Shown here one piece after another: positions 55,130-63,705 of a DNA stretch of 64,000 nucleotides. The notes beneath the pieces were generated by a model. The model made no database searches. It was not told the origin of the DNA and was given only the letters and a program-made list of their open reading frames with translations. The DNA lies in assembly GCF_000252165.1 (NCBI RefSeq), contig NZ_BAET01000030.1, positions 124,001 through 188,000 on the forward strand. Direction: 5' to 3'. The translations under genes and the position numbers were made by a program. The DNA is from Glaciecola punicea ACAM 611. Lineage in GTDB: Bacteria; Pseudomonadota; Gammaproteobacteria; Enterobacterales; Alteromonadaceae. Position 1 is the stretch's first letter, and each line of letters opens with the position of its first letter.

Positions 55130-55310
55130 TAGCGTTAATTTGTCCTATACTCAAATACAAGGCATAAAATTTAGTCAGTCGTTATTTATCTTATAAATTT
55201 TACAATACTGTAGTTATTCATATTAACCGTTAAGATAAATAGGTAATTAATCAACCTAATATAATGTGTGTTATAACAGCTTAGCATTGCAAGTTGCCAT
55301 ACTTACGCTT

Positions 55311-55625
55311 TTACATATTGTTTTCAATTGTCCATTCTTTAAGCTCTTCAAGAATAGAGAGTGCGCTTACACCTTTTTTTGCTATCTTATAACTAACCGC
55401 AATAGGCTTTGTTGATAGCACTGTTCTAGTGATAAGTTTATTGGCTTCCATGGCTTTTAAACGCTCTGCAATCACTTTTTTACTAGCGCCCGCTAGCTGT
55501 CTCGAAATTTCATTAAAGCGCAAAGGTTGGTCTTTCAAGTGCCATAAAATAGACCCAGTCCATTTGTGACCAATAATACGCATACCTCTTTCAACAGGAC
55601 AGGGCTCATAGCATTCTTTATTCAT
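55311..55625 (-). CDS. HxlR-family transcriptional regulator
   Basis: A 104-residue winged-helix protein. CYEPCPVERGMRIIGHKWTG, ILWHLKDQPLRFNEISRQL and SKKVIAERLKAMEANKLITR are the HxlR pattern, with the N-terminal Cys5/Cys9 that in some members sense thiol-reactive compounds. Divergent from the MDR gene at 55714 across an 88-bp gap carrying a palindrome, so it most likely controls that gene. Confidence 0.88.
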   Translation of the reverse strand: MNKECYEPCPVERGMRIIGHKWTGSILWHLKDQPLRFNEISRQLAGASKKVIAERLKAMEANKLITRTVLSTKPIAVSYKIAKKGVSALSILEELKEWTIENNM

Positions 55626-55630
55626 GATAG

Positions 55631-55669
55631 TAGGTTACAAAAAGTTAACTGGTTGACTATAGTAACCTA
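55631..55669. promoter_or_regulatory. inverted repeat between hxlR-type gene and MDR gene
   Basis: TAGGTTAC (55631-55638) and GTAACCTA (55662-55669) are perfect 8-bp arms 23 bp apart, between the two divergent starts. Candidate operator of the HxlR-type regulator. Confidence 0.55.
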
Positions 55670-55713
55670 GCTGATATAGTCCGCACAACATTTAATTACC
55701 TAAAGAAATACTG

Positions 55714-56724
55714 ATGGAAAATAAAACGATTGTTGTCAATGCTGGCGGAGGCTTTAATGCTGTTACCGTTGGGCAGACAAAAGTAAACCAGCCAAGTCAA
55801 GATGAAATAACAGTAAGGCTTCATGCTAATTCTTTAAATTATCATGATTATGCTGTAGTGAAAGGTCTTTGGGCGTCGCCAGAACGAAGAATACCTATGG
55901 CTGACGGTGCAGGGGAAGTCGTTGAGGTCGGTACGAATGTGACTGAGTTTAAGGTTGGTGACAGCGTGGTCAGTACCTTTTTTCCAACATGGATAAGCGG
56001 TGAACCCATCGTTGATGGTTTTTCCACCGTGCCGGGAGACGGTATTGATGGCTATGCTCGTGAATATGTCACCACTTCGTTAAATGCATTCACAAAAGCG
56101 CCTAAAGGCTGGTCACATGTGGAAGCTTCAACATTAACGACAGCTGCCTTAACTGCTTGGCGCGCGTTGACCGGATTTAACACGGTTAAAGCCGGTGATA
56201 GTGTGCTATTACAAGGCACTGGAGGTGTTTCAATCTTTGCGCTGCAATTTGCAAAAATGATGGGTGCTAAAGTGATTGCAACGTCGTCCAGTGATGAAAA
56301 ACTGGCACGATTAAAGGTAATGGGCGCCGATCATGTTATCAACTACAAAACTGAACCCAATTGGGGAGCGCGCGCGAAAGTATTGAATGGTGGCATTGGT
56401 GTTGATCACGTGGTTGAAATTGGTGGTGGAGAAACATTAGAGCAGTCGTTAGCTGCAGTAAGAATAGGTGGACAAATCTCTCTTATTGGCATCTTGTCGG
56501 GCCAAACGTGTGAGCTTAATCTTGTTAACGCGTTTACACAACAAGTTAGGCTTCAAGGAGTACTGGTTGGAAGTCGAACTCAGCAGCAAGAAATGATAAA
56601 AGCTATTGAAGCTAATCAAATGAAGCCAGTAATTGATAAAATATTTTCACTTGACGCTATAGTCGATGCTTTTGAGTATCAGGAAAGTAATCGCCATTTC
56701 GGTAAAATATGCCTTGAATTTTAA
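55714..56724 (+). CDS. zinc-independent MDR dehydrogenase/reductase
   Basis: A 336-residue medium-chain dehydrogenase. HANSLNYHDYAVVKG and MADGAGEVVEVGTNVTEFKVGD in the GroES-like domain; LLQGTGGVSIFALQFAKMMG is the cofactor loop; the end NRHFGKICLEF is typical of the quinone-oxidoreductase-like branch. Catalytic zinc ligands are absent. Likely NADPH-linked reduction of reactive carbonyls or quinones, which would fit control by an electrophile-sensing HxlR protein. Confidence 0.83.
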   Translation: MENKTIVVNAGGGFNAVTVGQTKVNQPSQDEITVRLHANSLNYHDYAVVKGLWASPERRIPMADGAGEVVEVGTNVTEFKVGDSVVSTFFPTWISGEPIVDGFSTVPGDGIDGYAREYVTTSLNAFTKAPKGWSHVEASTLTTAALTAWRALTGFNTVKAGDSVLLQGTGGVSIFALQFAKMMGAKVIATSSSDEKLARLKVMGADHVINYKTEPNWGARAKVLNGGIGVDHVVEIGGGETLEQSLAAVRIGGQISLIGILSGQTCELNLVNAFTQQVRLQGVLVGSRTQQQEMIKAIEANQMKPVIDKIFSLDAIVDAFEYQESNRHFGKICLEF

Positions 56725-57020
56725 TTCAAATAAATACAGGTATTAATGCTATATATTAATACCCGCACCATAATCGGCGTAACTGTCCATGATTAACGGT
56801 TAATGCCTCTTCATCAGGAGATTAAACGACTGAAACACGAAACCAATTTTTCATTATGAATGGCAGCCGCTTCATCAAGAGATAAATTACTGTCAACAAG
56901 TCAATCGGCACATTTTCAGTGCCTTTTAATTTAATGTAATTACCTTCTTTGTTTACAGAAAGCTTCTTATGATTCACTAAAAGTATTAAATGCTATGCCA
57001 TCAACAAATGTGGTTTTGGT

Positions 57021-58664
57021 TCAGTGTGCCCTTGCAACTTTTTCTACTTCATCAAGAAAAGCGGGCTTATTGCCGGTCATTTCCCATGTGCCCATCGCGA
57101 TGGGTATACCTCCTATACTATTTAATTGGTCAAAAAACGATTTTAAGACAAAAATTTGTCCCTGTTCTTCGTCTAACTTTGCTTTTTGTGCGATGGCGGT
57201 ATCGAGTAGAGCTTTACCGGTAACGTAACTGGTGCCATAACCGGGCTGGCGCAAATAAAGATGCTGTTCAAAAATGAGTAAATCAGGTTCTGTTTTCATC
57301 CAGCCTCTAGGCGTATAGTTCATATGAATTTCACCCGCTTCCTCCATCGTCATTTGATTCGCATGCGCATATAAAGAGCCTAAACCTCTAGCGGCTCTTT
57401 GGGCAAGCATAATCCACACAATTTCACGTGAACGTGGATTTTCATCATATAGACCGGCATGCATAAATACCTCTTCAACAGCGGTAGCTGTGCCTTCGTT
57501 TCGGCTATCAAAAATATTGTATAACAATGCACCTTTTCTGATAGTTCGTGGGTTAGGATCATTCTCCATTATCGCCAGCTCGAACCAATGATAAAAATGC
57601 GAATATAAAGGCGTTGGATCAAGGTGCGATCCAATATAAAAGAAATTACGGGTGGCTTCAGGCACAAAACTACCCAATTTTGCGTAAAGCGCGGGTTTAA
57701 AATAATCAGCAACCGTAACAATATTCCTTTCATCCAAAAATCTAAGGAAGAAATCAGCGGAGCGAGTAGCTAAGAGATCATATTCTTCTGCGTTTTTCGC
57801 TGGCACTAATGCTGGTAATCCAATATTTCTTTGCTCTTCTAACTTTAATGATGACCAAGCTCTATCCAGTTCGCGTTGCAGCAAACTTACCTCATCTTGC
57901 CATGTCATAGGCAATAAATGCACATGCTTTTGGTACCAGGTGTACTGCTCAATGCCAAGCCCTGAGGGCCCCGTTTTTAAGGCACTCTGCCCTTGTAACC
58001 ACATAACAAATTGCGCCGTTGACTGCGTTGCCTGCTGGTGTATTTTTATGAGTGTCGCATTATCCGTCGTGTCAATTTTCGATGTAATATCTAGTAATGT
58101 TTTGTGCTGCTTTTGAAGATCACGAATGCCGGCAACCCATAGTTCTTTTGCATTTCCCGTTAAGTTCTCTTTGGCTTGAGCATGAAACGGTTTTATGCGA
58201 GATAAATCACTAATAAGCCTATTTTGCTCGCTATCGCTAATTGGAAATGAATAGCTCCATAGTTCGGTGACATAATGCGGAGTTGGACCTTCATGAGCGG
58301 GTACATCACTTTTATATGTCCACACTTGCTTGTAAAACGCCGGATCTCTGCGCCACGGCATTAGCACCTTGTCGTTAAATTCATAGCCATTGAGTTCTGC
58401 CAACATCACAAACCAATCTATTTGTTGTGGCACCGTCCACTGTGATTTATCAAAGGCTAGCAATTGGGTTTTAAATTGCGCCCATTCAACATGACGTTTT
58501 TCGAAGGTTTTTTTCCGATAATCTGGCGCAAGCTCATGTAAAGGCGCCATCTCAAAAGCACGCCATTGTGTAAAGAGGGTTTCTAATTGGCTAAAGTCTG
58601 ATGACGATTTTACGCCAAAAGAAAATACCAATAGTGCTATCGCTAAATACTTAATAGTCATTTC
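57021..58664 (-). CDS. DUF885-family exported protein (putative peptidase)
   Basis: About 547 residues from the ATG at 58664, which gives a signal peptide MTIKYLAIALLVFSFGVKSS; 30 further codons are open upstream without function. DUF885 traits: all-helical body, NEGTATAVEEVFMHAGLYDE (family zinc-site helix; the expected HExxH reads VEEVF-x-H), a long helix IMLAQRAARGLGSLYAHANQ, and LRQPGYGTSYVTGKALLD near the end. The family is distantly related to M32-type carboxypeptidases, but here the metal motif is changed, so activity is doubtful. Location is envelope or periplasm. Convergent with the MDR gene; the 296 bases between them hold no gene. Confidence 0.7.
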   Translation of the reverse strand, partial: EMTIKYLAIALLVFSFGVKSSSDFSQLETLFTQWRAFEMAPLHELAPDYRKKTFEKRHVEWAQFKTQLLAFDKSQWTVPQQIDWFVMLAELNGYEFNDKVLMPWRRDPAFYKQVWTYKSDVPAHEGPTPHYVTELWSYSFPISDSEQNRLISDLSRIKPFHAQAKENLTGNAKELWVAGIRDLQKQHKTLLDITSKIDTTDNATLIKIHQQATQSTAQFVMWLQGQSALKTGPSGLGIEQYTWYQKHVHLLPMTWQDEVSLLQRELDRAWSSLKLEEQRNIGLPALVPAKNAEEYDLLATRSADFFLRFLDERNIVTVADYFKPALYAKLGSFVPEATRNFFYIGSHLDPTPLYSHFYHWFELAIMENDPNPRTIRKGALLYNIFDSRNEGTATAVEEVFMHAGLYDENPRSREIVWIMLAQRAARGLGSLYAHANQMTMEEAGEIHMNYTPRGWMKTEPDLLIFEQHLYLRQPGYGTSYVTGKALLDTAIAQKAKLDEEQGQIFVLKSFFDQLNSIGGIPIAMGTWEMTGNKPAFLDEVEKVARAH

Positions 58665-59303
58665 TATATTCCAAAGTGAAGCCTTCTTGCACAACAGCGC
58701 ATAGGACATTGAGAGACTATCATGTACGCAAACAATAAATTTTACCAGCAACACTTCTCATATATTTGATATCAACTTAAGAATAGCGATTCATTTTTAA
58801 TAAAGACATATATCTGAATATATACCTTTATCCTGCAACAGCATGCTCTTAGAAGGTCCACATTTTTGTATAAAGAGAGTAGCTGCCAACCTAATGATCA
58901 CTAAAGATCCAAGGACTAAACCGCTCCGCGGTAGTTGGTTGCCGCTTTAACATTATAATACTTCACACTCTAGATGTTCCGGGTCTAAGGTAGGTTAAGG
59001 GCATTGTGCCTTTAACCTACTCAGGAGCACCATCATGAATCAGCTTATCCAAACCATAAGTCCCCTTTGCCATGCATGATAGACGAAATGAATATGCGTA
59101 AACTCAATCCCTCAACTCAGACTAACTAAATGGCGGTTGGTTGTTTCCAGGCCAACTGCCTATTAACTTAATAACGACTCGCCAAATGAGTCGTGTATGC
59201 AGAGCGGCGGCAAAGGATGCAAACATCGGTAAGCGCGCACCATGCTAGGTGCATGACATGGCTGGCAGGGACTGCTCACAGACCGGTGACAGGCTAGTTA
59301 GAA
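58665..59303. other. non-coding region with strong palindromes
   Basis: No intact gene. A 14-bp inverted repeat lies at 58990-59020 (GTAGGTTAAGGGCA / TGCCTTTAACCTAC, 13 of 14 paired, 3-nt loop), followed by AGGAG and a 13-codon frame that stops at once. ACGACTC / GAGTCGT at about 59166-59186 form a second hairpin. The GC-rich stretch 59190-59290 looks structured but matches no RNA family I recognise; it may be mobile-element DNA belonging with the IS91-type scrap that follows. Confidence 0.4.
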
Positions 59304-59385
59304 CGCGTCTTCAATATAGACATTACCGAATGTGAGAAATGTCAAAAGCACAATGTGACGATAATTGCCATCGCTGCGAGCGCCT
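59304..59385 (+). mobile_element. IS91-type transposase C-terminal scrap
   Basis: The frame reads RVFNIDITECEKCQKHNVTI then IAIAAS, which matches the C-terminal zinc-binding segment of IS91-family transposases (VFNID-x-x-x-C-x-x-C ... IIAxIED). The IED is lost and a stop lies just upstream, so only a short piece remains. No called gene is found in 59386-59739. Confidence 0.5.
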
Positions 59386-59739
59386 CCCGACTAGCAGCAC
59401 ACCAAAGACTTTGCTGTTCAACGCGACTTCGATTTTGGGGCATAGCACAACACGACACAATATTAGGAAAATCACTTTTTCATGGTAGGACCGTTTGTAC
59501 TTTACTCCCCAGGTTTCAGTACCAATGGACTATTAACATAAGAAATTAACGGCCCTCATAATCACGAAAGTTACCTCAAACTCCCTTTTGCTAGCATCGT
59601 TTCAGCCTGAAAGACACCTGTAACGAAGGGTAGTGAATAGCGTTAACAAGCTCTAAAATCAAGAAAAATACGCCCTGTTGCATAGATTAGGGATGTGCTT
59701 TATTCTTCCTACCCACCTCAGTCAACTGGATACTAGTCA

Positions 59740-60594
59740 ATGTCTATTTTAATTCTCACAGATATCCCAGAATGGGTTCGCCCCCTCGTTGATATTTTAG
59801 AATCCAAAGGCATCAAAGTACAAATCGCTGATGATCCGCAGGAGATCGTAGCAAATGGCTTGATTGTCAACCGCGTATCTTCCCTTCTTGCTGCGCGGGA
59901 TAAGGCTCGGGCGGATCGGATCACCCATTCTTTGCGCACCTGGGAGGCCGAGGGTAGATCTGTGATCAATGGATCATTCTGCTTCCAGACCGGCTACAGT
60001 AAGCTGGCTCAAGCCAAGCTTTTTATTGAGTGTGGAGTGCGTAGCCCGCAAACGTGCCTCGCCGTTCCTGGCGGACGCGCCATACATGGACAAGCAGTAC
60101 TTCTTAAGCCACCTGCAGGTGGTTTTGGCAGAGGGATTGTGGCGCTCAAAGACGGCGAACCCGCCCCGGATGGACTTTTCAGTCGAGAAGAAGGCTGGAT
60201 TGAGCAAGAGATGCTAACCGCCGCAGACGGCTGCGTCCACCGGATCGAAGTCCTTGGCCCCGACATCCTTTACGAAGCCCGCTCACCGATTCAAGCTGAC
60301 GAGTTCAACTACTGCCTGGCTCACCCGGAATCGGATGTTACTCTCTTGCCTCCTCACGAAATTGCCCCGAAGGTGACCGAGGCAGTCAAAAAAATTCTAC
60401 GGGCCGCAAGGATGGAGCTCGGCGCAGTCGAGTACCTGCTGGATGAAAATGACAATCCCGTTTTCATCGACCTGAACCCGGTTTCCAGCTTTCATCCCAA
60501 AGCGACAGCCATCCTTGGTTGCGATCCCCTCGACGCCACCGCTTCCTATTTGATTCATAGATCTGCGGGTCTTAAAAATAAGGGTCAAAGGTAG
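59740..60594 (+). CDS. ATP-grasp ligase (RimK-like), probably acquired
   Basis: A 284-residue ATP-grasp protein. KLAQAKLFIECGVRSPQTC (first linker), AVLLKPPAGGFGRGIVALKD (ATP-binding lysine and glycine loop), GWIEQEMLTAADG, and the Mg-binding end AVEYLLDENDNPVFIDLNPV with D-x-N-P. Such enzymes join a carboxylate to an amine or thiol through an acyl phosphate; the closest style is RimK/glutathione-synthetase-like. The substrate is unknown and no biosynthetic partner is adjacent. Base composition differs from the neighbours (36 G/C in the 60 bases from 60121) and it lies beside IS91-type debris, so horizontal acquisition is likely. No clear ribosome binding site. Confidence 0.78.
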   Translation: MSILILTDIPEWVRPLVDILESKGIKVQIADDPQEIVANGLIVNRVSSLLAARDKARADRITHSLRTWEAEGRSVINGSFCFQTGYSKLAQAKLFIECGVRSPQTCLAVPGGRAIHGQAVLLKPPAGGFGRGIVALKDGEPAPDGLFSREEGWIEQEMLTAADGCVHRIEVLGPDILYEARSPIQADEFNYCLAHPESDVTLLPPHEIAPKVTEAVKKILRAARMELGAVEYLLDENDNPVFIDLNPVSSFHPKATAILGCDPLDATASYLIHRSAGLKNKGQR

Positions 60595-60779
60595 GCCTAG
60601 AGTGACTTTTTCTTAGTGTGTATCGAAATCGTTAAGCACTTTCGTTATTTTTTTATTCATGATCTGCTTATAGGATAGATAGTGGTTTTGCGATGACTAT
60701 CAGATCAAACTCAGAGCATGTTTTTAACTGTTTTATTCCTTAATATTCAAGCCATGGTATGGTGTTAGGCGGACTTTGA

Positions 60780-60804
60780 AGCTTAACGAAAAGTGCGTTA
60801 AGCT
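60780..60804. promoter_or_regulatory. 9-bp hairpin upstream of gdhA
   Basis: AGCTTAACG (60780-60788) and CGTTAAGCT (60796-60804) are perfectly complementary with a 7-nt loop, 43 bp before the gdhA ATG. It could be an operator, a leader hairpin or part of a repeat; nothing else is seen in 60595-60847. Confidence 0.4.
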
Positions 60805-60847
60805 AAAATGAACATGTCAGCTAAGCGTTAAAAGAGAGTAAATAGAT

Positions 60848-62194
60848 ATGAATGACATTAAATTTGAACCCACTAAATTTTTAGATTGGTTAAGACAAGA
60901 AAACGGCGAACAGACAGAGTTTTTATAAGCCGCAAAAGAAATCGCACACAGTCTTGAATCGACAATTAATAACTCTACACCTTTTAGAGTGAACAAAGTA
61001 TTAGAAAGGCTAGCGCAGCCCGACCGTATAATTTCGTTTCGCGTTACGTGGGCTGACGACAATAACGACATTCACATCAACACAGGCTGGCGCGTGCAGC
61101 AGTCAAATGCGCTAGGACCTTATAAAGGTGGGTTAAGATTTCATCCTAGCGTAAATGAATCGGTGCTCAAGTTTTTGGCTTTTGAACAATGCTTTAAAAA
61201 CTCGCTTACTGATTTACCATTAGGCGGCGCGAAAGGGGGGGCAAACTTTGATCCGAAAGGGCGTACCGACCATGAGATTATGCGATTTTGCCAAGCTTTT
61301 ATGTTGGAGTTATATCGTCATATAGGTCCACAAACAGACGTACCCGCTGGCGATATCAACGTAGGCGCTAGAGAAATAGGCTATTTGTATGGTCAATATA
61401 AGAACATTAAAAATGAGCTTGGCGGTTATATAACGGGTAAAGATATTGAGTTTGGCGGTAGTGAGGTAAGAACCGATGCTACAGGTTTTGGGGTGATTTA
61501 TTTTTTAGAAATTGCCCTTAAGCATCACGATGAAGAGCTTTGTGATAAGCGAATAGCGATTTCAGGTGCTGGAAATGTAGCGACCCACGCTGCGTATAAA
61601 GCCATTGAAAAAGACGCCTCTGTCGTTTCTATGTCCAATAGTCGCGGAACACTTCATGTGACAGACGGCTTAAGTGCAGACGACTTGGATTGGATAAACG
61701 AGAATTCCACCAGCGACAACGTCTTAAAAGCATTTTCCAAGGACCATGACAAAGCCCAATGGCTGTCAAACAAAAAACCTTGGCAACTTGAATGTGACAT
61801 TGCGGCGCCTTGTGCAACTCAAAATGAGCTTGACCAAGACGATGCAAAGAAGTTAATGAGCAATGGCTGCAAATTTATTATTGAGGGCGCTAATATGCCA
61901 TGTACTGCACAAGCCATAGAAACCTTCAGTGAAGCGTCTGCACTATATATTCCAGGAAAAGCCTCTAACGTAGGTGGTGTCGCTTTGTCGGGTTTAGAAA
62001 TGTCGCAAAATGCTGGTTTTGAACAGCGTGGATTTGCCGAATTAGATAAGCAACTTCACTCTATCATGCACACCATCCACGAAAAATTTGTTCATTATGG
62101 CAAGCAGGAAGACGGCTCAATTAACTACGCTGATGGCGCTAACCTCGCAGCGTTTCAACGACTTGCTTCTGCAATTGTGTCGCAGGGGCTTTAA
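60848..62194 (+). CDS. gdhA: NADP-type glutamate dehydrogenase with an in-frame stop at codon 27
   Basis: The full frame (448 codons) begins MNDIKFEPTKFLDWLRQENG after GAGAG, reads TEFL, hits TAA at 60926-60928, and continues in frame AAKEIAHSLES and on to an intact enzyme: GPYKGGLRFHPSVN (catalytic Lys region), LPLGGAKGGANFDPKG, VPAGDINVGAREIGY, AISGAGNVATHAAYK for NADP, and IEGANMPCTAQA. The family reads Gln at the stop position (QTEF-x-QA), so one C-to-T change (CAA to TAA) explains it. Reinitiation at the GTG at 60989 would give 401 residues, lacking the first helices needed for hexamer packing, with no ribosome binding site. The enzyme converts 2-oxoglutarate and ammonia to glutamate. 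Confidence 0.85.
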
Positions 62195-62289
62195 ATGATG
62201 TTAAGCCTTTACTGCTGTAAACGGCGCTAACATCTCGGTTAATCTATATTCGGCTGCGCCGGCTCTAATGTTTGTCGTTCACTGGTCAC

Positions 62290-63705
62290 TCAATTTAATA
62301 AATTAAGTGACCAGTTAGGATCGCAATCTTCTTGCTTCGCTTTTTTAAGCCAAAGTAATGTATAGCCTGCAACTAAGAAACCCGAAACTAGATTAGAAGT
62401 AGAAATTGCGATATAGATCCAACGCTCATCAAACCAGACAGAAGCAGCAAGACTCAAGGGCACATACAAAACAAAGGTTCTTAGCGCATAATAGCTTAAG
62501 CCTGTGACTGACTTTCCTAATGAATTAAGGGCCGCTGAAGAGACGATAATCCAGCCATAGCCGACTAAACTGACACCAACAATAAGTAAGTAATCTGTGG
62601 ATTTAGATGCGACGCTGTCGCTAGATGCTAACAGTGACGCGAAGACATCGGCAAAACCATAAAACACTGCAATAATTATTAATGACCAAAGCACACAAAT
62701 CAGATAACAATACTGTAGCGCTTTTATCACCCGTTGTTTATTTCCTGCTCCCCAGTTTTGACCCGCAATAGGACCAATAGAGGCAGATAACGCCATCATA
62801 GGAATGCAAGCAAAGGATTCTATTCTTGTTGCGACCCCAAAAGCCGCGACGGTATCGGCACCGTATCCGGCAATAATAGCGGTAACGATCCCTATACCAA
62901 TTGGGTTGATAACGCTGCCGGCGCCCGCAGGCAATGCGATTTTGAGTACGGATTTGCAAGAAGCAACAAATACGTAATAATCGGGCTTACACAACTCAAT
63001 AATTTGTTCACGATAGTAAGCAACATATAGCGCCAAAACTAAGGTGACCATGCGCGCTATCATCGTGCTTATTGCCGCGCCTTCAATATCCATTGCCGGT
63101 ATTGGGCCAAATCCAAATATCATGGCCGGTGTTAATGCAATATTGATCCCCGCGGAAAAAAACATGATAAGGCTTGGCCAGAGCGCGTTTCCAACCGAAC
63201 GAATTATGGCATTTGCCACAATGGGGATAACGAGAAACGGCATTGAGATATACCAAATGCGCATATATTGCGTAATGTAAGTCAGCACGTCGCCGGAGGC
63301 GCCTAGCAGGGTAAAGAGGGGGGCAATAGTGAAGTAGCCGACAGCCGAAATAAACATAACCAGCAAACCTGCCAGCAGCAAACTGTCGGTAGACAGACGC
63401 TTAGCGTATGTTTTGTTGTTAGCCCCAATTGCTCGAGATACGACCGATGAAGCGCCTGAGCCCAATCCAACAGATAAACTGGTAACGGCCATAGTGACAG
63501 GAAAAGTAAAGGATAAGGCAGCTAGATAGTCGGTGCCTAATTGACCTACAAAATAAGTATCCACAATCGAGACTGAAAATATCGCGGCGATGCCAAAGAT
63601 CATCGGCATGGTTAGCCTAGAAATAATGGGCAGTATAGGGCCTTCTACTAAACTATTTTTATCTTCTGATTTTTTTGATGATTCCGTCAAAATAGCCCTT
63701 TGCAT
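62290..63705 (-). CDS. MATE-family multidrug/Na+ efflux transporter
   Basis: A 471-residue inner-membrane protein with 12 hydrophobic segments in two halves. MATE pattern: LTMPMIFGIAAIFSVSIVDT followed by YFVGQLGTDYLAALSFTFPV, LGSGASSVVSRAIGANN, and the second-half mirror ALPAGAGSVINPIGIGIVTA with PIAGQNWGAGNKQRV. The NorM/DinF-like branch is suggested by GQNWGAG. It exports cationic drugs or metabolites in exchange for Na+ or H+. Monocistronic. Confidence 0.88.
   Translation of the reverse strand: MQRAILTESSKKSEDKNSLVEGPILPIISRLTMPMIFGIAAIFSVSIVDTYFVGQLGTDYLAALSFTFPVTMAVTSLSVGLGSGASSVVSRAIGANNKTYAKRLSTDSLLLAGLLVMFISAVGYFTIAPLFTLLGASGDVLTYITQYMRIWYISMPFLVIPIVANAIIRSVGNALWPSLIMFFSAGINIALTPAMIFGFGPIPAMDIEGAAISTMIARMVTLVLALYVAYYREQIIELCKPDYYVFVASCKSVLKIALPAGAGSVINPIGIGIVTAIIAGYGADTVAAFGVATRIESFACIPMMALSASIGPIAGQNWGAGNKQRVIKALQYCYLICVLWSLIIIAVFYGFADVFASLLASSDSVASKSTDYLLIVGVSLVGYGWIIVSSAALNSLGKSVTGLSYYALRTFVLYVPLSLAASVWFDERWIYIAISTSNLVSGFLVAGYTLLWLKKAKQEDCDPNWSLNLLN

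Larger units (their letters stand above)
52075..55274. repeat. right copy of the ~3 kb direct segmental duplication
   Basis: Same orientation and content as 15193-18233: leader, Fur box (52357), TonB receptor (52462-54558), hairpin (54565-54593), identical 170-bp flank, EamA 3' piece, and shared tail to about 55274. It retains about 130 bp (54737-54865) lost from the left copy between two TATTG-containing sites. The leader 51903-52461 has no other gene. Confidence 0.9.

Noticed and set aside
59355-59549. 64-codon plus-strand frame after the IS91 scrap
   Set aside because: Only its first residues belong to the IS91-type motif; the remainder resembles nothing and has no start signal.
59969-60266. 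Overlapping frames on both strands within the ATP-grasp gene
   Set aside because: Shadow frames produced by GC-rich codons; the ATP-grasp frame has the motifs.
60757-60804. Integron attC-like site upstream of gdhA
   Set aside because: GCTTAAC and GTTAAGC fit the attC core patterns, but they are only 9 nt apart and the L boxes are missing; a plain hairpin is the simpler reading.
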